A stretch of DNA of 64,000 bases from CAILZL01 sp963748005 (GCA_963748005.1 CAVVHH010000002.1:2480001-2544000), one strand, 5' to 3'; shown: positions 51,159 through 61,061, counted from the stretch's first letter. The notes: generated by a model from the sequence alone, not told the origin. Translations and numbers: made by a program.

Positions 51159-51458
51159 CCCGGCGATGTTCACCACCAGACACCGCCTGATCTTCTTCGT
51201 ATAATGTAATGCAAAGAACTCACGGTAGAAGAATCTATCCGAGTCGCGATCTCAGGATGCCGCAGGCATTTTGTGGTCAAGTGCTCGGCCAAGCGCTGTC
51301 AGCGGCTAGCGCCACAACCATGTGAAGTTCTGAAACGGACGATTTCCAGGTGAAAGTTCTTTGCCAAAAATTCGCCGCGAGTAGTCGAAGCCGAATTGGC
51401 AAAGAGCATATCAACCATTAGAACGATGGGCGGTGATGATGTGCCCAAGGGATTCAGC

Positions 51459-53312
51459 ATGATGCCTGCATGGTTTGTTGCGGTCTGCACTGTGCGTATA
51501 AGACTTAAATATTTTGGACTGATGGCGTTATTGCTGTTGTCGGCATGCGGCGGAGGGGGTGGTGGCAACAGTGTTGCAAGCAGTTCTGCTTCCAGCACTA
51601 CGCCGCAGATTGTCGCAACTCCAGCGAGCATCACGCGTACCGTTGCGGTGAATGCTGTCGCCAGCCAGACAGCAACTATTACGTTTGAGTTTCTAAATAT
51701 GCCGGCGTCAGCGGTCAATTTTGCGGCGACAAGATTGGCTACAGGAGCGCTGCAGGATGCAGCGTGGGGGTCTGTTACTGCTACCGGAGGAACGGTCATT
51801 GTATGGTTCGATGCGCCGGCATCGTTACCACCAGGCACTTATACCGATCGAATCAGAGTGTTTGCCTGTCTTGATATGGCGTGTACTTCTGCTGCTGGCG
51901 TAGAGACCATCGTTCCCATCCAATACACGGTTACTGCTGCAGTTCCCGCGCCACAAATTGCACTGTCACAAAACGCTATAACTGTCGGCGCATTGAAGCA
52001 GGAAACCGTTGCCAAGACCGTGCAGATAAATTTTACGGCACAGAATTTCAACCAAGCTCCCTATGTCGCACTGAGCTATTCGGGCTCTGCAATCACTTCC
52101 GCGGTGGCGGTGGCCAATGGATCCGCCAATGGTTCGTTGTTCGTTACCCTTGCGGCACCTAGTTCGTTGGGGTCAGGGCACTACGTGCCTACGCTCACCG
52201 TAAATGCATGTCTGGATTCGACCTGCGCCAATCCTGTTCAGGGTTATCCGCTGAGTATTTCAGTCAGTTACGACATTGGCGATGCGATTTCGATGACTGG
52301 CGCTAATGGGTATGTGCTTCGGGCTGTTGCATTGCAAACAAAGGCTATGGTTTGGAGTAATGCCAATAATTCCATGTACGTGGTGTTACCTGGTGATGTG
52401 CAAGCAAGTGGATATGTTGCGGTTCTTGATGCGTCAACGGGGCAGTTGATAAATAAGACTGCATTATTAGTGGCGCCTACTGGTGCCTTGGCGGTGTCAA
52501 ATAACGGAGCCTATTTGTATGTCGGATTGGCAGATGGGACCGTGTCACGTCTGTCAACGGCAGGATTCACGCCATCACTTTCCATACCAATGGGTGTTTT
52601 GCAGGAAAACTCAACCGGAACGATGTTGAGTCACCAGCAGTATGCCATGAGAATCGCTGTATCAAATAATAATGCTCAGACAATTGCAGTGCTGACGGCA
52701 CTGGCGCCCGACCTGAAGGATGCCGGAGCAATGCGGCTGTCGGTTTTTGATGGGGCTGTTCAGCGTCCAAATATCCCTGCCTGGTATACGGCGCAGGGTG
52801 TGGGGACTGATGCAGGGTTTATCGTTTGGAGTCCAGGCGATGCATACATTTATGCAACCAAGAATAACTTGGCGCAACCCGGAATACTGGGGTTCTCGAT
52901 TGATGGTGGAGGCGTTGCTTCTGTCACGCCCTATTCTGGGGACTGGGTTTTAGGAAGGCCGGTATATTCTGGGGGCTTGATATATACAGATCAGGGAAAC
53001 GTGTTTGATCCTGCTTCTGGCATGTTTGGCGTGAAGATAAAACCCTTTACTTATGATTCATTTAATCTTGTAGCAGATTCGAATTTGAACAAGGCGTTTG
53101 TAATCGGCCAAGTGTTTGAAACGTCACGCTCTTACTTTGTGGTTAGATCGTTGCGCTTGTCGGATCGTCAGGTGTTGGCGAATATTGATCTTCCGGATCC
53201 TGTGATTACTCCATTTAATATGTTCACATTGATTCGTTGGGGTACCTCTGGACTTGCCTACACCACGCCTTCTTACGTGGTCTTGATTTCTGGTGGCTTT
53301 GTGCAGAATTGA
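51459..53312 (+). CDS. Exported lipoprotein, Ig-like and propeller-like domains
   Basis: A 617-residue lipoprotein. The signal ends in LSAC (Cys30) and a glycine string, typical of surface lipoproteins. Residues about 60-260 are two Ig-like beta domains (each with a Cys pair: CLDMACTSA and CLDSTCANP); from about 260 a beta-propeller-like part follows, with repeated phrases such as GYVAVLDASTGQLIN and NNGAYLYVGLADGTV. ATG at 51459 has an AAGGGA site; a TTG at 51396 is the far alternative. The next gene is a paralogue, 30 bases downstream. Function unknown; probably an outer-membrane-anchored binding protein. Confidence 0.8.
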   Translation: MMPAWFVAVCTVRIRLKYFGLMALLLLSACGGGGGGNSVASSSASSTTPQIVATPASITRTVAVNAVASQTATITFEFLNMPASAVNFAATRLATGALQDAAWGSVTATGGTVIVWFDAPASLPPGTYTDRIRVFACLDMACTSAAGVETIVPIQYTVTAAVPAPQIALSQNAITVGALKQETVAKTVQINFTAQNFNQAPYVALSYSGSAITSAVAVANGSANGSLFVTLAAPSSLGSGHYVPTLTVNACLDSTCANPVQGYPLSISVSYDIGDAISMTGANGYVLRAVALQTKAMVWSNANNSMYVVLPGDVQASGYVAVLDASTGQLINKTALLVAPTGALAVSNNGAYLYVGLADGTVSRLSTAGFTPSLSIPMGVLQENSTGTMLSHQQYAMRIAVSNNNAQTIAVLTALAPDLKDAGAMRLSVFDGAVQRPNIPAWYTAQGVGTDAGFIVWSPGDAYIYATKNNLAQPGILGFSIDGGGVASVTPYSGDWVLGRPVYSGGLIYTDQGNVFDPASGMFGVKIKPFTYDSFNLVADSNLNKAFVIGQVFETSRSYFVVRSLRLSDRQVLANIDLPDPVITPFNMFTLIRWGTSGLAYTTPSYVVLISGGFVQN

Positions 53313-53342
53313 GGATTGCTCCTCTAATGACGGTCGCGATCA

Positions 53343-55283
53343 ATGATTAAAGACAGGGTAGGAATTCAGGTGCGAGTAAAAGAAGAAGGAAAGGACGGCA
53401 GGAAACTGTTTGACGGTATCAGCCTGATTCTGTGCACTTTACTGCTGAACGCCTGCGGAGGGGGTGGCGGTGATGGCGGAAGTCCTGTTGTGTCGGCTTC
53501 ATCATCAAGTTCCAGCTCTACGACAGCAGTCGATACGCCTGATTTTTCGAATTGCTTCACTGGAATTGACGCTGGCGCTCCAAGTGCATATCTATTCCCG
53601 ACGCCTCAATCTATCTCGGTCGCTGATTACGCGTCTATAAGCAGCGGCAACCAGCAGACGATCAAGGTGCTTCTGCGGAACTTGCCAGCTTCCGCTTATT
53701 TCATCGCTGCCCGATATTCGGTGAGGGGGCTGTCATCGATACAGCCGGTGTGGAATATTCCCAATGACATCACGTTCTCTGTTACTTTTAAACCACCATC
53801 CACTTTGGCGCCCGGCACCTATTCCGATACGCTCCAGATAGAGGTCTATAGGGATAGCAGTTGTAGTGCTCGATTCGAGAATTCCTTTGTATCCATTCCC
53901 TTCACCTACAAAATCATTCCTGTAACCGGAAGTGGTTCGCCGACGATATCGTTCGACCAGCAATCCGTCGATGCGTCGGTCTCGCGCATGGGGCCGAGTG
54001 GCTACGTAAGAAGCGGTCCTTCGACCGATATATCGCTGTCGCTTTCCAATTTTGCGTACGAACCGTACGTGTCTGCCACCGTGCAAGGCGCGGCGCTTTC
54101 ATCCGCGACGGCGACTGCAACCAGCACATCTGGAAAACTTAATATCAGCTTTGCATCACCGGAAAATTTGCAAAGCGGCAGCAATACCGGCGTCGTTTCG
54201 CTGAAAGTTTGTCTTGATGGTTTTGCATGTCTGACGCAGGCATCTGGTAGCCCGTTCCAGATTCCGGTTACCTACAATGTATCCGATACCTACCAATCCA
54301 GCGATCCTTATGGGTTCACCTGGAGACTGATTTCCATTGCGGCGAATGACATCACGTGGGATAAAAATTCACAGCGAATATTTGCTACGACGGTGTCTTC
54401 CACATCCAGATCAGGTGCTTTGAACCAGGTCGATCCGGTTACCAAGACAATCGACTGGAGTCTGGAGTTGTCAGCGGTTCCGCAACGCGTGGCTATATCG
54501 CCGGATGGAATGTATGCATATTTGTATACGATGGCGGTGGGCGCCGATCTTTCGCAGTCTGATTTTCGGCTGAGAAAGTATCGCCTGTCAGACAGAAGCG
54601 AGATATGGTCTATACCGCTTGCGAATAAGATAAGCGACCTCAAGGTATCGCCAGGGCCGGGTTCCTATCTGGCCGTATCCGGATCGCCTCCCGACATTGC
54701 TCTGTTCAGCACCGCTTCCGGAATGTTAATCGACCATGCCACCTCGTCCAGTGGATTCCCTGAGTCCATTTCCTGGGGCGGGTCGGAAGCTGTGCTGTAT
54801 TCGTATGACGCTACCAATGATCTTCTCAGAGAGTTTGCGCCTACGTCGTTGTCGATTGGCTTCAAGAAGACTAGCAACGTTGATCTGAATACGGATCAGC
54901 AGGCGTGGAATGACCTGCACTATGAAAACGGTCTGTTGATGGAGAGCCACGGAGCGATTTATACGCTGCCATCATCGCAAATCACCGCCCGGCTCAATAT
55001 TCGTACGGCAACAGATGCGGCATCCTTCAAGGCATACTCAATTGCCAGTGCGCTCGATATGTCGTTAGGCAGAAGCTATTTTTGGTATATGGGTAGTGGC
55101 GCCACGGTGATGCAGGTATTCGATATGAACACCAAAGTGCCTCTGGCTTATTTTCCGAGCACGAGCAGGTCGACTTTTCGATTGATTCGGTGGGGATCAG
55201 ACGGGCTTGCCTACCTGCATAGCGGAAACTCGTCGGCTGATAGTGGTATTGCTCTTGTGCAAGGAAAATTCGTGGCGCCATGA
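53343..55283 (+). CDS. Exported lipoprotein, paralogue of the preceding one
   Basis: A 646-residue lipoprotein. The lipobox is LNAC (Cys38) followed by a glycine string. The layout is as in the gene before it: Ig-like domains with Cys pairs (CFTGIDA, CLDGFACLTQ), a propeller-like part with repeated SPDGMYAYLYTMAVG and the same C-terminal phrase, FRLIRWGSDGLAYLHSG here against FTLIRWGTSGLAYTTP there. The pair is a tandem duplication that has diverged strongly. No function is assigned; the long positive N-terminus is unusual for a signal peptide. Confidence 0.8.
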   Translation: MIKDRVGIQVRVKEEGKDGRKLFDGISLILCTLLLNACGGGGGDGGSPVVSASSSSSSSTTAVDTPDFSNCFTGIDAGAPSAYLFPTPQSISVADYASISSGNQQTIKVLLRNLPASAYFIAARYSVRGLSSIQPVWNIPNDITFSVTFKPPSTLAPGTYSDTLQIEVYRDSSCSARFENSFVSIPFTYKIIPVTGSGSPTISFDQQSVDASVSRMGPSGYVRSGPSTDISLSLSNFAYEPYVSATVQGAALSSATATATSTSGKLNISFASPENLQSGSNTGVVSLKVCLDGFACLTQASGSPFQIPVTYNVSDTYQSSDPYGFTWRLISIAANDITWDKNSQRIFATTVSSTSRSGALNQVDPVTKTIDWSLELSAVPQRVAISPDGMYAYLYTMAVGADLSQSDFRLRKYRLSDRSEIWSIPLANKISDLKVSPGPGSYLAVSGSPPDIALFSTASGMLIDHATSSSGFPESISWGGSEAVLYSYDATNDLLREFAPTSLSIGFKKTSNVDLNTDQQAWNDLHYENGLLMESHGAIYTLPSSQITARLNIRTATDAASFKAYSIASALDMSLGRSYFWYMGSGATVMQVFDMNTKVPLAYFPSTSRSTFRLIRWGSDGLAYLHSGNSSADSGIALVQGKFVAP

Positions 55284-55385
55284 CTGTTGGCGCACGCACG
55301 CTACATGCAAGGCTACCCGCTGACACTCTTTCACTGAGTATTAAGTAAGCAGTTCCAATGCGAAGGCTCGTGGGTATTCAACGCG

Positions 55386-55484
55386 CTGGCTGGCCGTCAA
55401 GGAGCTGCGGCGATACTTGAGAAGAAGCCAGATTGAGATGGGGCGGTTTGGCTGGAATACCTGCGATCCGACGGACCGGCGATT
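55386..55484 (+). pseudogene. Remnant of a nucleotidyltransferase gene 3' end
   Basis: Bases 55386-55440 match the last 50 bases of the nucleotidyltransferase gene at 48332-48381 (TGGCTGGC-GT-AA-GA-CTGCGG, then CTTGAGAAGAAGCCAG), with one indel and several substitutions. A second block at about 55456-55484 matches the flank after that gene (AATACCTGCGATCCGACGG at 48421). The rest of the gene is missing, so this is a decayed copy. It sits in the 250-base gap before the peroxidase gene. Confidence 0.7.
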
Positions 55485-55534
55485 TGGGTTTTGATTACAT
55501 GAGCCGCCCACCGGTGGGCAGCGAGCGTATGGCG

Positions 55535-57220
55535 CTATCTGAATGGGTCCTGGAACTTCGGGTCCGACAGCATCGCGTCGTCGGTTCCTGCGTTGAGGAA
55601 CACTTCCAATGCGATCTTCTCCGACTCTGTCAGGTTCAGGCGCCGCGCACTGGTTGAGCCAGATCCGCGGAGAGCGTACGCCAACGACTCAGACGCGACG
55701 ACTCCATTGTCGTAGTGCTCGATCACTTCGCGCAGGGTCGCGAATCGGCCATCGTGCATGTAGGGAGCCGTGCGTGCGACGTTTCTCAGCGATGGGGTTC
55801 GAAATCTTCCGAAGCCCGCCCCGAGATCGGCGGGCACCGCATCCAAACCATTATTCTCGGCTCCAAACTGAACCTGAACGCGCGCCCAATGGCAAATCGC
55901 GCAATTGGCAGCAAAAATAGCCCGGCCGGCGTTCTCCTGAGCCGTTAAGAGTGGTGCAGCTTCGTCGAAAAAATTGGCGGTTGGGTAGGCAATATCAAGT
56001 CGCGCGCGATACGAGATCAGTGATCGAATAAACTGTGCCAGCGCTCTGGCAATGCGATCCGCCGTTATCTCCTGTGTACCAAACGCGGCCTGGAACAAGG
56101 CGGGGTAGTAAGTCGTGGCAGACAGTTTCGGAATCAGTGCCTCCATCGTGTTGCCCAGCTCCGTCTGCTCTTGGATCGGCAGAAGCGCCAGTGCCTCCAG
56201 ACCATCAACTCGTTCGTCGCTGAAATAACGACCCCATAGGTTGTAACGCGCATTGGTCAAGCCCATTACGTTGCGCTTGGTGGGTTCACCCGACACACCG
56301 ACTGAGAAGCGCTGTGCATCCGCAAAGCCATGCTCAGGCTTGTGACATGAACTGCAGGAATGCGTATTGGTCAGCGACAGACGCTTGTCGAAGAAGAGCA
56401 CGCGCCCCAGCGTCGCCCCAGCGTCAGTCGGCTGGTTGCTCTCCCGCGTCGTATCCAAGAAACGTGCTCCCCCTGATGTGGGTAGTAATATCTGCGGAAG
56501 CGGCAGCTTAAGGTCTTCGTAGACATAGGGTGTTGCGGGCAACGACGGGCCGGGTTGGGGTAAGGGCGCAGGTGCGGCGATCAGGAACGATACGGTAGTG
56601 TTGCCGCCGTAAGTATCCGAAGCCGTGACAATGACGCGAACCGCACCGAAATCCTGAAATGTGCCTGTAACCACATTGTTGGCTACGCTAAGTCCATGCC
56701 CGGCAGGCGACAAGGTCGTCTGATAGGAAATCGGATCGCCATCACTTTCAGAGAACATTGTGCCACCTAGGGTGACGTCGTGACTGACGACCGTGCCGAC
56801 ATTGACCAGCATGGTGGAGGGCGGAACCGTCAGGACGGGGGAGGCATTCATGCTCACCTGGAATGGAATGCTGACGTTGAGCTGGCCGCCCTTGCCGTCA
56901 CGTACCATACCAGTGACCCAAAAGTCATTATCACCGGTCGGAGTGCCCACAACCGATGTTCCAACGATACTCACGCCCGGGACTGGATTGGAAAGCGCCA
57001 GCTGATATGACAGTGCGTCTCCGTCTGGATCACTGAATGCCGTGGTCACGTTAAAGTTCAAGGGATGTTGCGTCAGGATCTGCTGGGGTGCTGTCAACAC
57101 CTGCACGGGATTCCGGTTTGCGGCAGCTGCTGTGCTCGCGTCACCTGAGCCACCGCCGCAAGCTGCGAACAGCAGCGTCGTCGATGCAATCAGGAAAATC
57201 TGGATGGACTTCGTCGTCAC
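55535..57220 (-). CDS. Diheme cytochrome c peroxidase-family lipoprotein with Ig-like domains
   Basis: A 561-residue periplasmic lipoprotein. Signal and lipobox LFAAC (Cys21). Two Ig-like repeats follow (about 38-125 and 130-215, AFSDPDGDALSYQL and FSESDGDPISYQT), then a CcpA/MauG-type domain (240-561) with heme sites CSSCH (289-293) and CAICH (440-444) and the motif YMHDGRFATLREVIEHY. MauG-like proteins oxidise cofactors; CcpA reduces peroxide. The sequence alone does not decide. The Ig-like N-terminal fusion is uncommon and suggests anchoring to a partner or polymer. Confidence 0.88.
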   Translation of the reverse strand: MTTKSIQIFLIASTTLLFAACGGGSGDASTAAAANRNPVQVLTAPQQILTQHPLNFNVTTAFSDPDGDALSYQLALSNPVPGVSIVGTSVVGTPTGDNDFWVTGMVRDGKGGQLNVSIPFQVSMNASPVLTVPPSTMLVNVGTVVSHDVTLGGTMFSESDGDPISYQTTLSPAGHGLSVANNVVTGTFQDFGAVRVIVTASDTYGGNTTVSFLIAAPAPLPQPGPSLPATPYVYEDLKLPLPQILLPTSGGARFLDTTRESNQPTDAGATLGRVLFFDKRLSLTNTHSCSSCHKPEHGFADAQRFSVGVSGEPTKRNVMGLTNARYNLWGRYFSDERVDGLEALALLPIQEQTELGNTMEALIPKLSATTYYPALFQAAFGTQEITADRIARALAQFIRSLISYRARLDIAYPTANFFDEAAPLLTAQENAGRAIFAANCAICHWARVQVQFGAENNGLDAVPADLGAGFGRFRTPSLRNVARTAPYMHDGRFATLREVIEHYDNGVVASESLAYALRGSGSTSARRLNLTESEKIALEVFLNAGTDDAMLSDPKFQDPFR

Positions 57221-57573
57221 AATGCCTAGTGTCCGTTTTGTGGGGTGCGCGGTTGTATGCTAGCTCACCGGCCAATTGCAAATCCATTTGAATTGACATT
57301 GTTTCAGCGGCCTTGCGCGATCTTGCGTGACCCAGTGGAGGTTAAGTCGATGACAACAGCGTTTGCAGGCCGGCTTGGCATCACACTGGCGCTATCAAGG
57401 AAAACCCCAGTTCAGCCGCCCTGCAGTAGTGGTTCTACAACTACTCGAACAACCCGGTAGCGACGCCTCAATGACCGGACTCAAATTGGTATGATTGATC
57501 TGAGCGTGTGTGCGCACCCGCTACCGACACGGCCGATGATGATTTTTTTCCTATAACAAATCGGAGAACCACC
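57221..57573. other. Intergenic region between divergent peroxidase and creatininase genes
   Basis: 353 bases without a supported gene. It should contain two divergent promoters; I cannot assign them. No repeat or hairpin stands out. Confidence 0.4.
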
Positions 57574-58488
57574 ATGTTCCGCAAACATCTTAAATTGGGG
57601 GTGTTGCTGGCAGCTGTAGCCGCAACGCAGGTCTATGCCCAGACCAACGCTCAGACCAGTCAATCAGCCCTTTCAACCCATTGGGAATATCTGACTGCAA
57701 ACGACTTTGTGGCGGCGTTGGAAAAATCCAAGCACACCTGTCTGTTGCCCTTTGGCGTGGTTGAGAAGCACGGTCCGGCCGGTCCGCTCGGCACCGACTT
57801 GCTGAACGCTCGCAATGAGTCCGAGCTGGCGGCGGCACAGGAATACACCATTATTTTCCCGGCCTATTATTTCGGACAGATTTCAGAAGCTCGGCACCAG
57901 CCTGGCACGCTGGCTTATCCGGCCCACCTGCAGTTCGAGTTGATGCAGGCCACCGTGGACGAAATGGCTCGCAACGGCTGCGACAAGATCATCATCGAGA
58001 ACTCCCATGGCGGGAATAGTAATTTCCTGCACTACTTCGCCCAAGCCCAGATGGACACGCCGCACGACTATGTGGTTTATGCGGTTTTCCTTCCTGGGGA
58101 GGGCGACAACCCGGCGCCGGCAGCCGCTGCGTCGCGCCCCGGTGTCGATGGCCATGCAGGTGAAGCCGAGCTTTCAAGAGTCATGGCGTACGCACCGGAA
58201 TTGGTTCACCCCGAGCGATCCAGCCAGGAGTCGGGTGCGAGGCAGAATCGATTGAACAATCTTCCCAGCACGGTATTTACCGGCATTGGCTATATTTTTT
58301 CCAATTTCCCCAATCACTACATGGGCGACTCGGCCAAAGCGAACGCTGCGCGGGGCAAGGCCATCGTTGATAACCGGGTCAAGGTTCTGGCCGATACGAT
58401 CAAGGCCATCAAGGAAGACACCAAGGCGGCGGCGCTGCAAAAAGAGTTCTACAACCAGTCGAGTAAACCGGTCGCAACTCGCCAGTAG
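57574..58488 (+). CDS. Exported creatininase-family amidohydrolase
   Basis: A 304-residue protein with a signal peptide (cleavage about residue 22, VYA-QTN). The creatininase fold is indicated by the metal residues E64 and H66 with D75 in GVVEKHGPAGPLGTDL, by HGGNSNF and by the later DGHAGEAELS. Relatives hydrolyse creatinine or formamides with zinc or manganese. Export is unusual for the family, most members of which are cytoplasmic. A GGAG site precedes ATG 57574. It ends in a bidirectional terminator. Confidence 0.88.
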   Translation: MFRKHLKLGVLLAAVAATQVYAQTNAQTSQSALSTHWEYLTANDFVAALEKSKHTCLLPFGVVEKHGPAGPLGTDLLNARNESELAAAQEYTIIFPAYYFGQISEARHQPGTLAYPAHLQFELMQATVDEMARNGCDKIIIENSHGGNSNFLHYFAQAQMDTPHDYVVYAVFLPGEGDNPAPAAAASRPGVDGHAGEAELSRVMAYAPELVHPERSSQESGARQNRLNNLPSTVFTGIGYIFSNFPNHYMGDSAKANAARGKAIVDNRVKVLADTIKAIKEDTKAAALQKEFYNQSSKPVATRQ

Positions 58489-58506
58489 GCTGCTGTCGTT
58501 GCCAAT

Positions 58507-58536
58507 AAAAAAAGCCGCTGTTACAGCGGCTTTTTT
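58507..58536. terminator. Bidirectional terminator
   Basis: AAAAAAGCCGCTG and CAGCGGCTTTTTT form a perfect 13-bp stem with a 3-base loop. A T run follows on both strands, so it serves the creatininase gene and the convergent ceramidase-like gene. Confidence 0.92.
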
Positions 58537-58564
58537 GCATCCGGGAAGCAGGGGCAGTCGTGCG

Positions 58565-59923
58565 TCATTTCAGACCATTGAGCAATTTAAGCGAGGCATC
58601 TACAAACTTCTCGGCCGCGCCCGGTGCGAAGCCAGCCTTTTGTGCTTCGACAGTGTTCTTGTTGTAGGCATCAGCGTCCGGCATGTATTTCTGATCGCCA
58701 TCCACAAAAGACAACAGCAGGGTGTGCGCGTAAGGCGAGGCCCTCTGAAGCTGTTGTTCTGTCACTGCGTTTACTTCCGGTCTGAACCCGACAAATGCGA
58801 TGTCGCCAAGACGAATGGTGCTGATGGCGATGTCGGCTGTGCCTTCGGTTGCGCCCTCGCGATTTCTGGCTGGCACTGTCAGCGTGGTTGAACTCTGCTT
58901 GATGTTTTGAGAAGTCCGGGTGGGGGTAATGCTGTTCGCGATGGCGATGGCAGCATTGCCCATGTCAGTGCCCAGCTGATTCACAATATCCAGGCCATCT
59001 TTAACGCTGGTTTCAACCAGCTTCGCCGTCTTCTTGTCGGGACTCCAGACATTGTACGTGGTGGTTTGTTTCGGAACCTGGTCGCCGGAAGCCGGCATGG
59101 CGAACAGCGCGGGCACGCCAAATCGCGCTTCCATGATTGTTGTTGCCAAGCCGGGCACGTCGGACGAAATCTGGCGAATGTTTTCAGACATGCCCACATT
59201 GTCGACGGCAGTGGGTTTGATGCCGTAGCTTATGAAAAAGCCGATGGGCTTGCCGGTTGATGCGGAGTTAAAGCGCAGGATGGTCATGGTTTTGTTGGAG
59301 AACAGGGTGCCGCCCAAACCATAGTTCCAGCTGCCATCCGGCATTTGAATGTCGCGGTTTACGTTGATATCCAGCTTGCCTGTGCCAACGCCGACCACGG
59401 CGTCCTGAAAGCTGGCAGCCGCTTCGTCAGCTGCCTGGGTCACCGCAGTGGTGAGTGCGCTGATGAACATCTTGTTCTGCGCGGGATCTCTGGGTGCGTG
59501 CGGTGTCGTGATGGCGTGCGTCGAATGTACCCAGATATTTTCCAACGGCGTGCCGGTTTTTTCGTGAACGATTGTCTTGGTAAGTTCGATCCCTTGTTCG
59601 GGTGTGTTGACCAATTCAAGCGCAACGATGGCGACCTTGATGCCGCTTTCCATCACCAGCACACGGGCGCGCGGATTGTCATGGATGACACCGCCAAAGC
59701 CTTCCACCGGAAACATGCTTGCCGGAAACACGATGTCGCCGTTACCGGCGCCTGCTTTGAGCGCGGAGGTGTAGGCAGTGGTGCTGGCTGCGCTGCCTTT
59801 CTCTTTTAGCGCACTGCACGACACGAGGCCGAATGAGAGGCATAGCATGAGCCCGGCAGAAATCGCCCTCAGGCGGAGCTGTTTATGGGGCTTCAGAAAA
59901 TATTCCATGAATGAATCCATCAA
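58565..59923 (-). CDS. Neutral ceramidase-like lipoprotein
   Basis: A 452-residue protein with a lipobox LVSC (Cys36) behind a short hydrophobic signal. The body resembles the N-terminal catalytic domain of neutral/alkaline ceramidases: GNGDIVFPASMFPVEGFGG, the region IWVHSTHAITTPHAP (equivalent of the zinc site ASHTHSGPG) and RLGDIAFVGFRPEV. The C-terminal Ig-like domain of classical ceramidases (over 640 residues) is missing. Ceramidases cut ceramide; the substrate here is not proven. It is convergent with the creatininase gene. Confidence 0.78.
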   Translation of the reverse strand: MMDSFMEYFLKPHKQLRLRAISAGLMLCLSFGLVSCSALKEKGSAASTTAYTSALKAGAGNGDIVFPASMFPVEGFGGVIHDNPRARVLVMESGIKVAIVALELVNTPEQGIELTKTIVHEKTGTPLENIWVHSTHAITTPHAPRDPAQNKMFISALTTAVTQAADEAAASFQDAVVGVGTGKLDINVNRDIQMPDGSWNYGLGGTLFSNKTMTILRFNSASTGKPIGFFISYGIKPTAVDNVGMSENIRQISSDVPGLATTIMEARFGVPALFAMPASGDQVPKQTTTYNVWSPDKKTAKLVETSVKDGLDIVNQLGTDMGNAAIAIANSITPTRTSQNIKQSSTTLTVPARNREGATEGTADIAISTIRLGDIAFVGFRPEVNAVTEQQLQRASPYAHTLLLSFVDGDQKYMPDADAYNKNTVEAQKAGFAPGAAEKFVDASLKLLNGLK

Positions 59924-60335
59924 TCTTTTTTGGTTTCAAATGAGGGTCGTGGGCGGTGAGCATTCAATCCCAAAGAAGAAGCTGTATCAATGGATTTAAG
60001 GGAATTTGAATGCAATGAGTGCATTTATGAATGTCATTCAGGCACTCCGGAAACGCGTAACCCGCCGTTGTTGCCGGGAGCGGTGAGTCCGCGCTCTGCA
60101 TGAATAAAGCGATCATCTATTGTGGCGCAGTGCGAAGACTTGCTGCGGTCGCGCTGTATGCGATCTGCCGAAAATCTGCGGCCCAGCCCCATCAGCTCAA
60201 TTCAATTCTGGCAACCACGTGGAGCGTCTGATGCCAGCTTCTGTCAACTGGATGGCTTTCTGCCTGATGAAGCAATGTAGCATGGACTCTGCACGCAAAT
60301 GCGTGATCTTGTTACTGGCGATTTTGGGGGTACGG
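59924..60335. other. Intergenic region, divergent promoters and direct-repeat copy
   Basis: 412 bases between the ceramidase-like gene and the FHA gene. No gene is supported, although an open frame joins upstream to the FHA coding frame. One copy of a 28-base direct repeat (60121-60148) lies here; see the FHA gene. Confidence 0.45.
60121..60148 (+). repeat. Direct repeat, copy 1
   Basis: TGTGGCGCAGTGCGAAGACT followed by TGCTGCGG. The second copy (61197-61224) matches at 25 of 28 bases. The copies flank the FHA gene. Confidence 0.7.
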
Positions 60336-61061
60336 ATGACTCACATGGATACTCGCCCAATTGATTTGGATGCCATTCTCCGGGGGGACGATCAAACTTC
60401 GTCTGACTGTGATACTGCACGTCATCGAGTACTGACTCAGACTGGAGCTGCTTCCGGGTTAGAGCATGGTCTCGAAAGTCCGGCAGCACTGCAGCAGAGA
60501 CTCCAGGAGAAAGAAGCGCAAGTGCGCACCTTGCAAAGAGAGTTGCGATTGCGGGAGCAACGTATCGCGCAGCTCGAGCGACTCAGTGCGCAAGATCAAG
60601 ACGAAGAACGTGAAATCCAGAACGCGCAGATTGTTGCAATGGGTCTTGTGCTGCAGTCAGTAAACAAACCCGGAGTCAAGCACCGCATCTGCAGAATCAC
60701 GACGACCATTGGCCGGGGAGGCTACAGCGACATTGTGCTCGATAGCAGTTCGGTAAGCCGCTCACATGCGCGAGTGGTGGTTGCGTCGAACTCCATCTTT
60801 CTCATCGATCTGCAAAGTTGCAACGGCTGCGCCGTCAACGGCGAGCGCATTTCCCGTCGTGCGATCAACAGCGGCGATATCATTACCTTTGGTGATGTGC
60901 AATTCAGATTCGTTGCAGGCGTGCCCAATTCTCATAGCGAAGAGCGGTGGATGGACGACACTCAGGTACTATTGGACGAGTCAATAGTATTCACGCGTGC
61001 GTCGCCGTCCACCGCCACAGAACTCAGGCTGGTTTCGGAAGACATGGAAAAAGCAAAGTAA
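60336..61061 (+). CDS. FHA-domain protein
   Basis: A 241-residue protein. Residues about 45-95 form a charged coiled coil (LQQRLQEKEAQVRTLQRELRLREQ); the FHA domain (about 120-205) has the phosphothreonine-binding residues in TTIGRGGYSDIVLDSSSVSRSHA and the later CNGCAVNGERI. It reads phosphorylated partners. No kinase gene is adjacent. ATG at 60336 has a GGGGG site; upstream codons in the same frame encode improbable residues. The gene lies between direct repeats, as if moved as a cassette. Confidence 0.82.
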   Translation: MTHMDTRPIDLDAILRGDDQTSSDCDTARHRVLTQTGAASGLEHGLESPAALQQRLQEKEAQVRTLQRELRLREQRIAQLERLSAQDQDEEREIQNAQIVAMGLVLQSVNKPGVKHRICRITTTIGRGGYSDIVLDSSSVSRSHARVVVASNSIFLIDLQSCNGCAVNGERISRRAINSGDIITFGDVQFRFVAGVPNSHSEERWMDDTQVLLDESIVFTRASPSTATELRLVSEDMEKAK

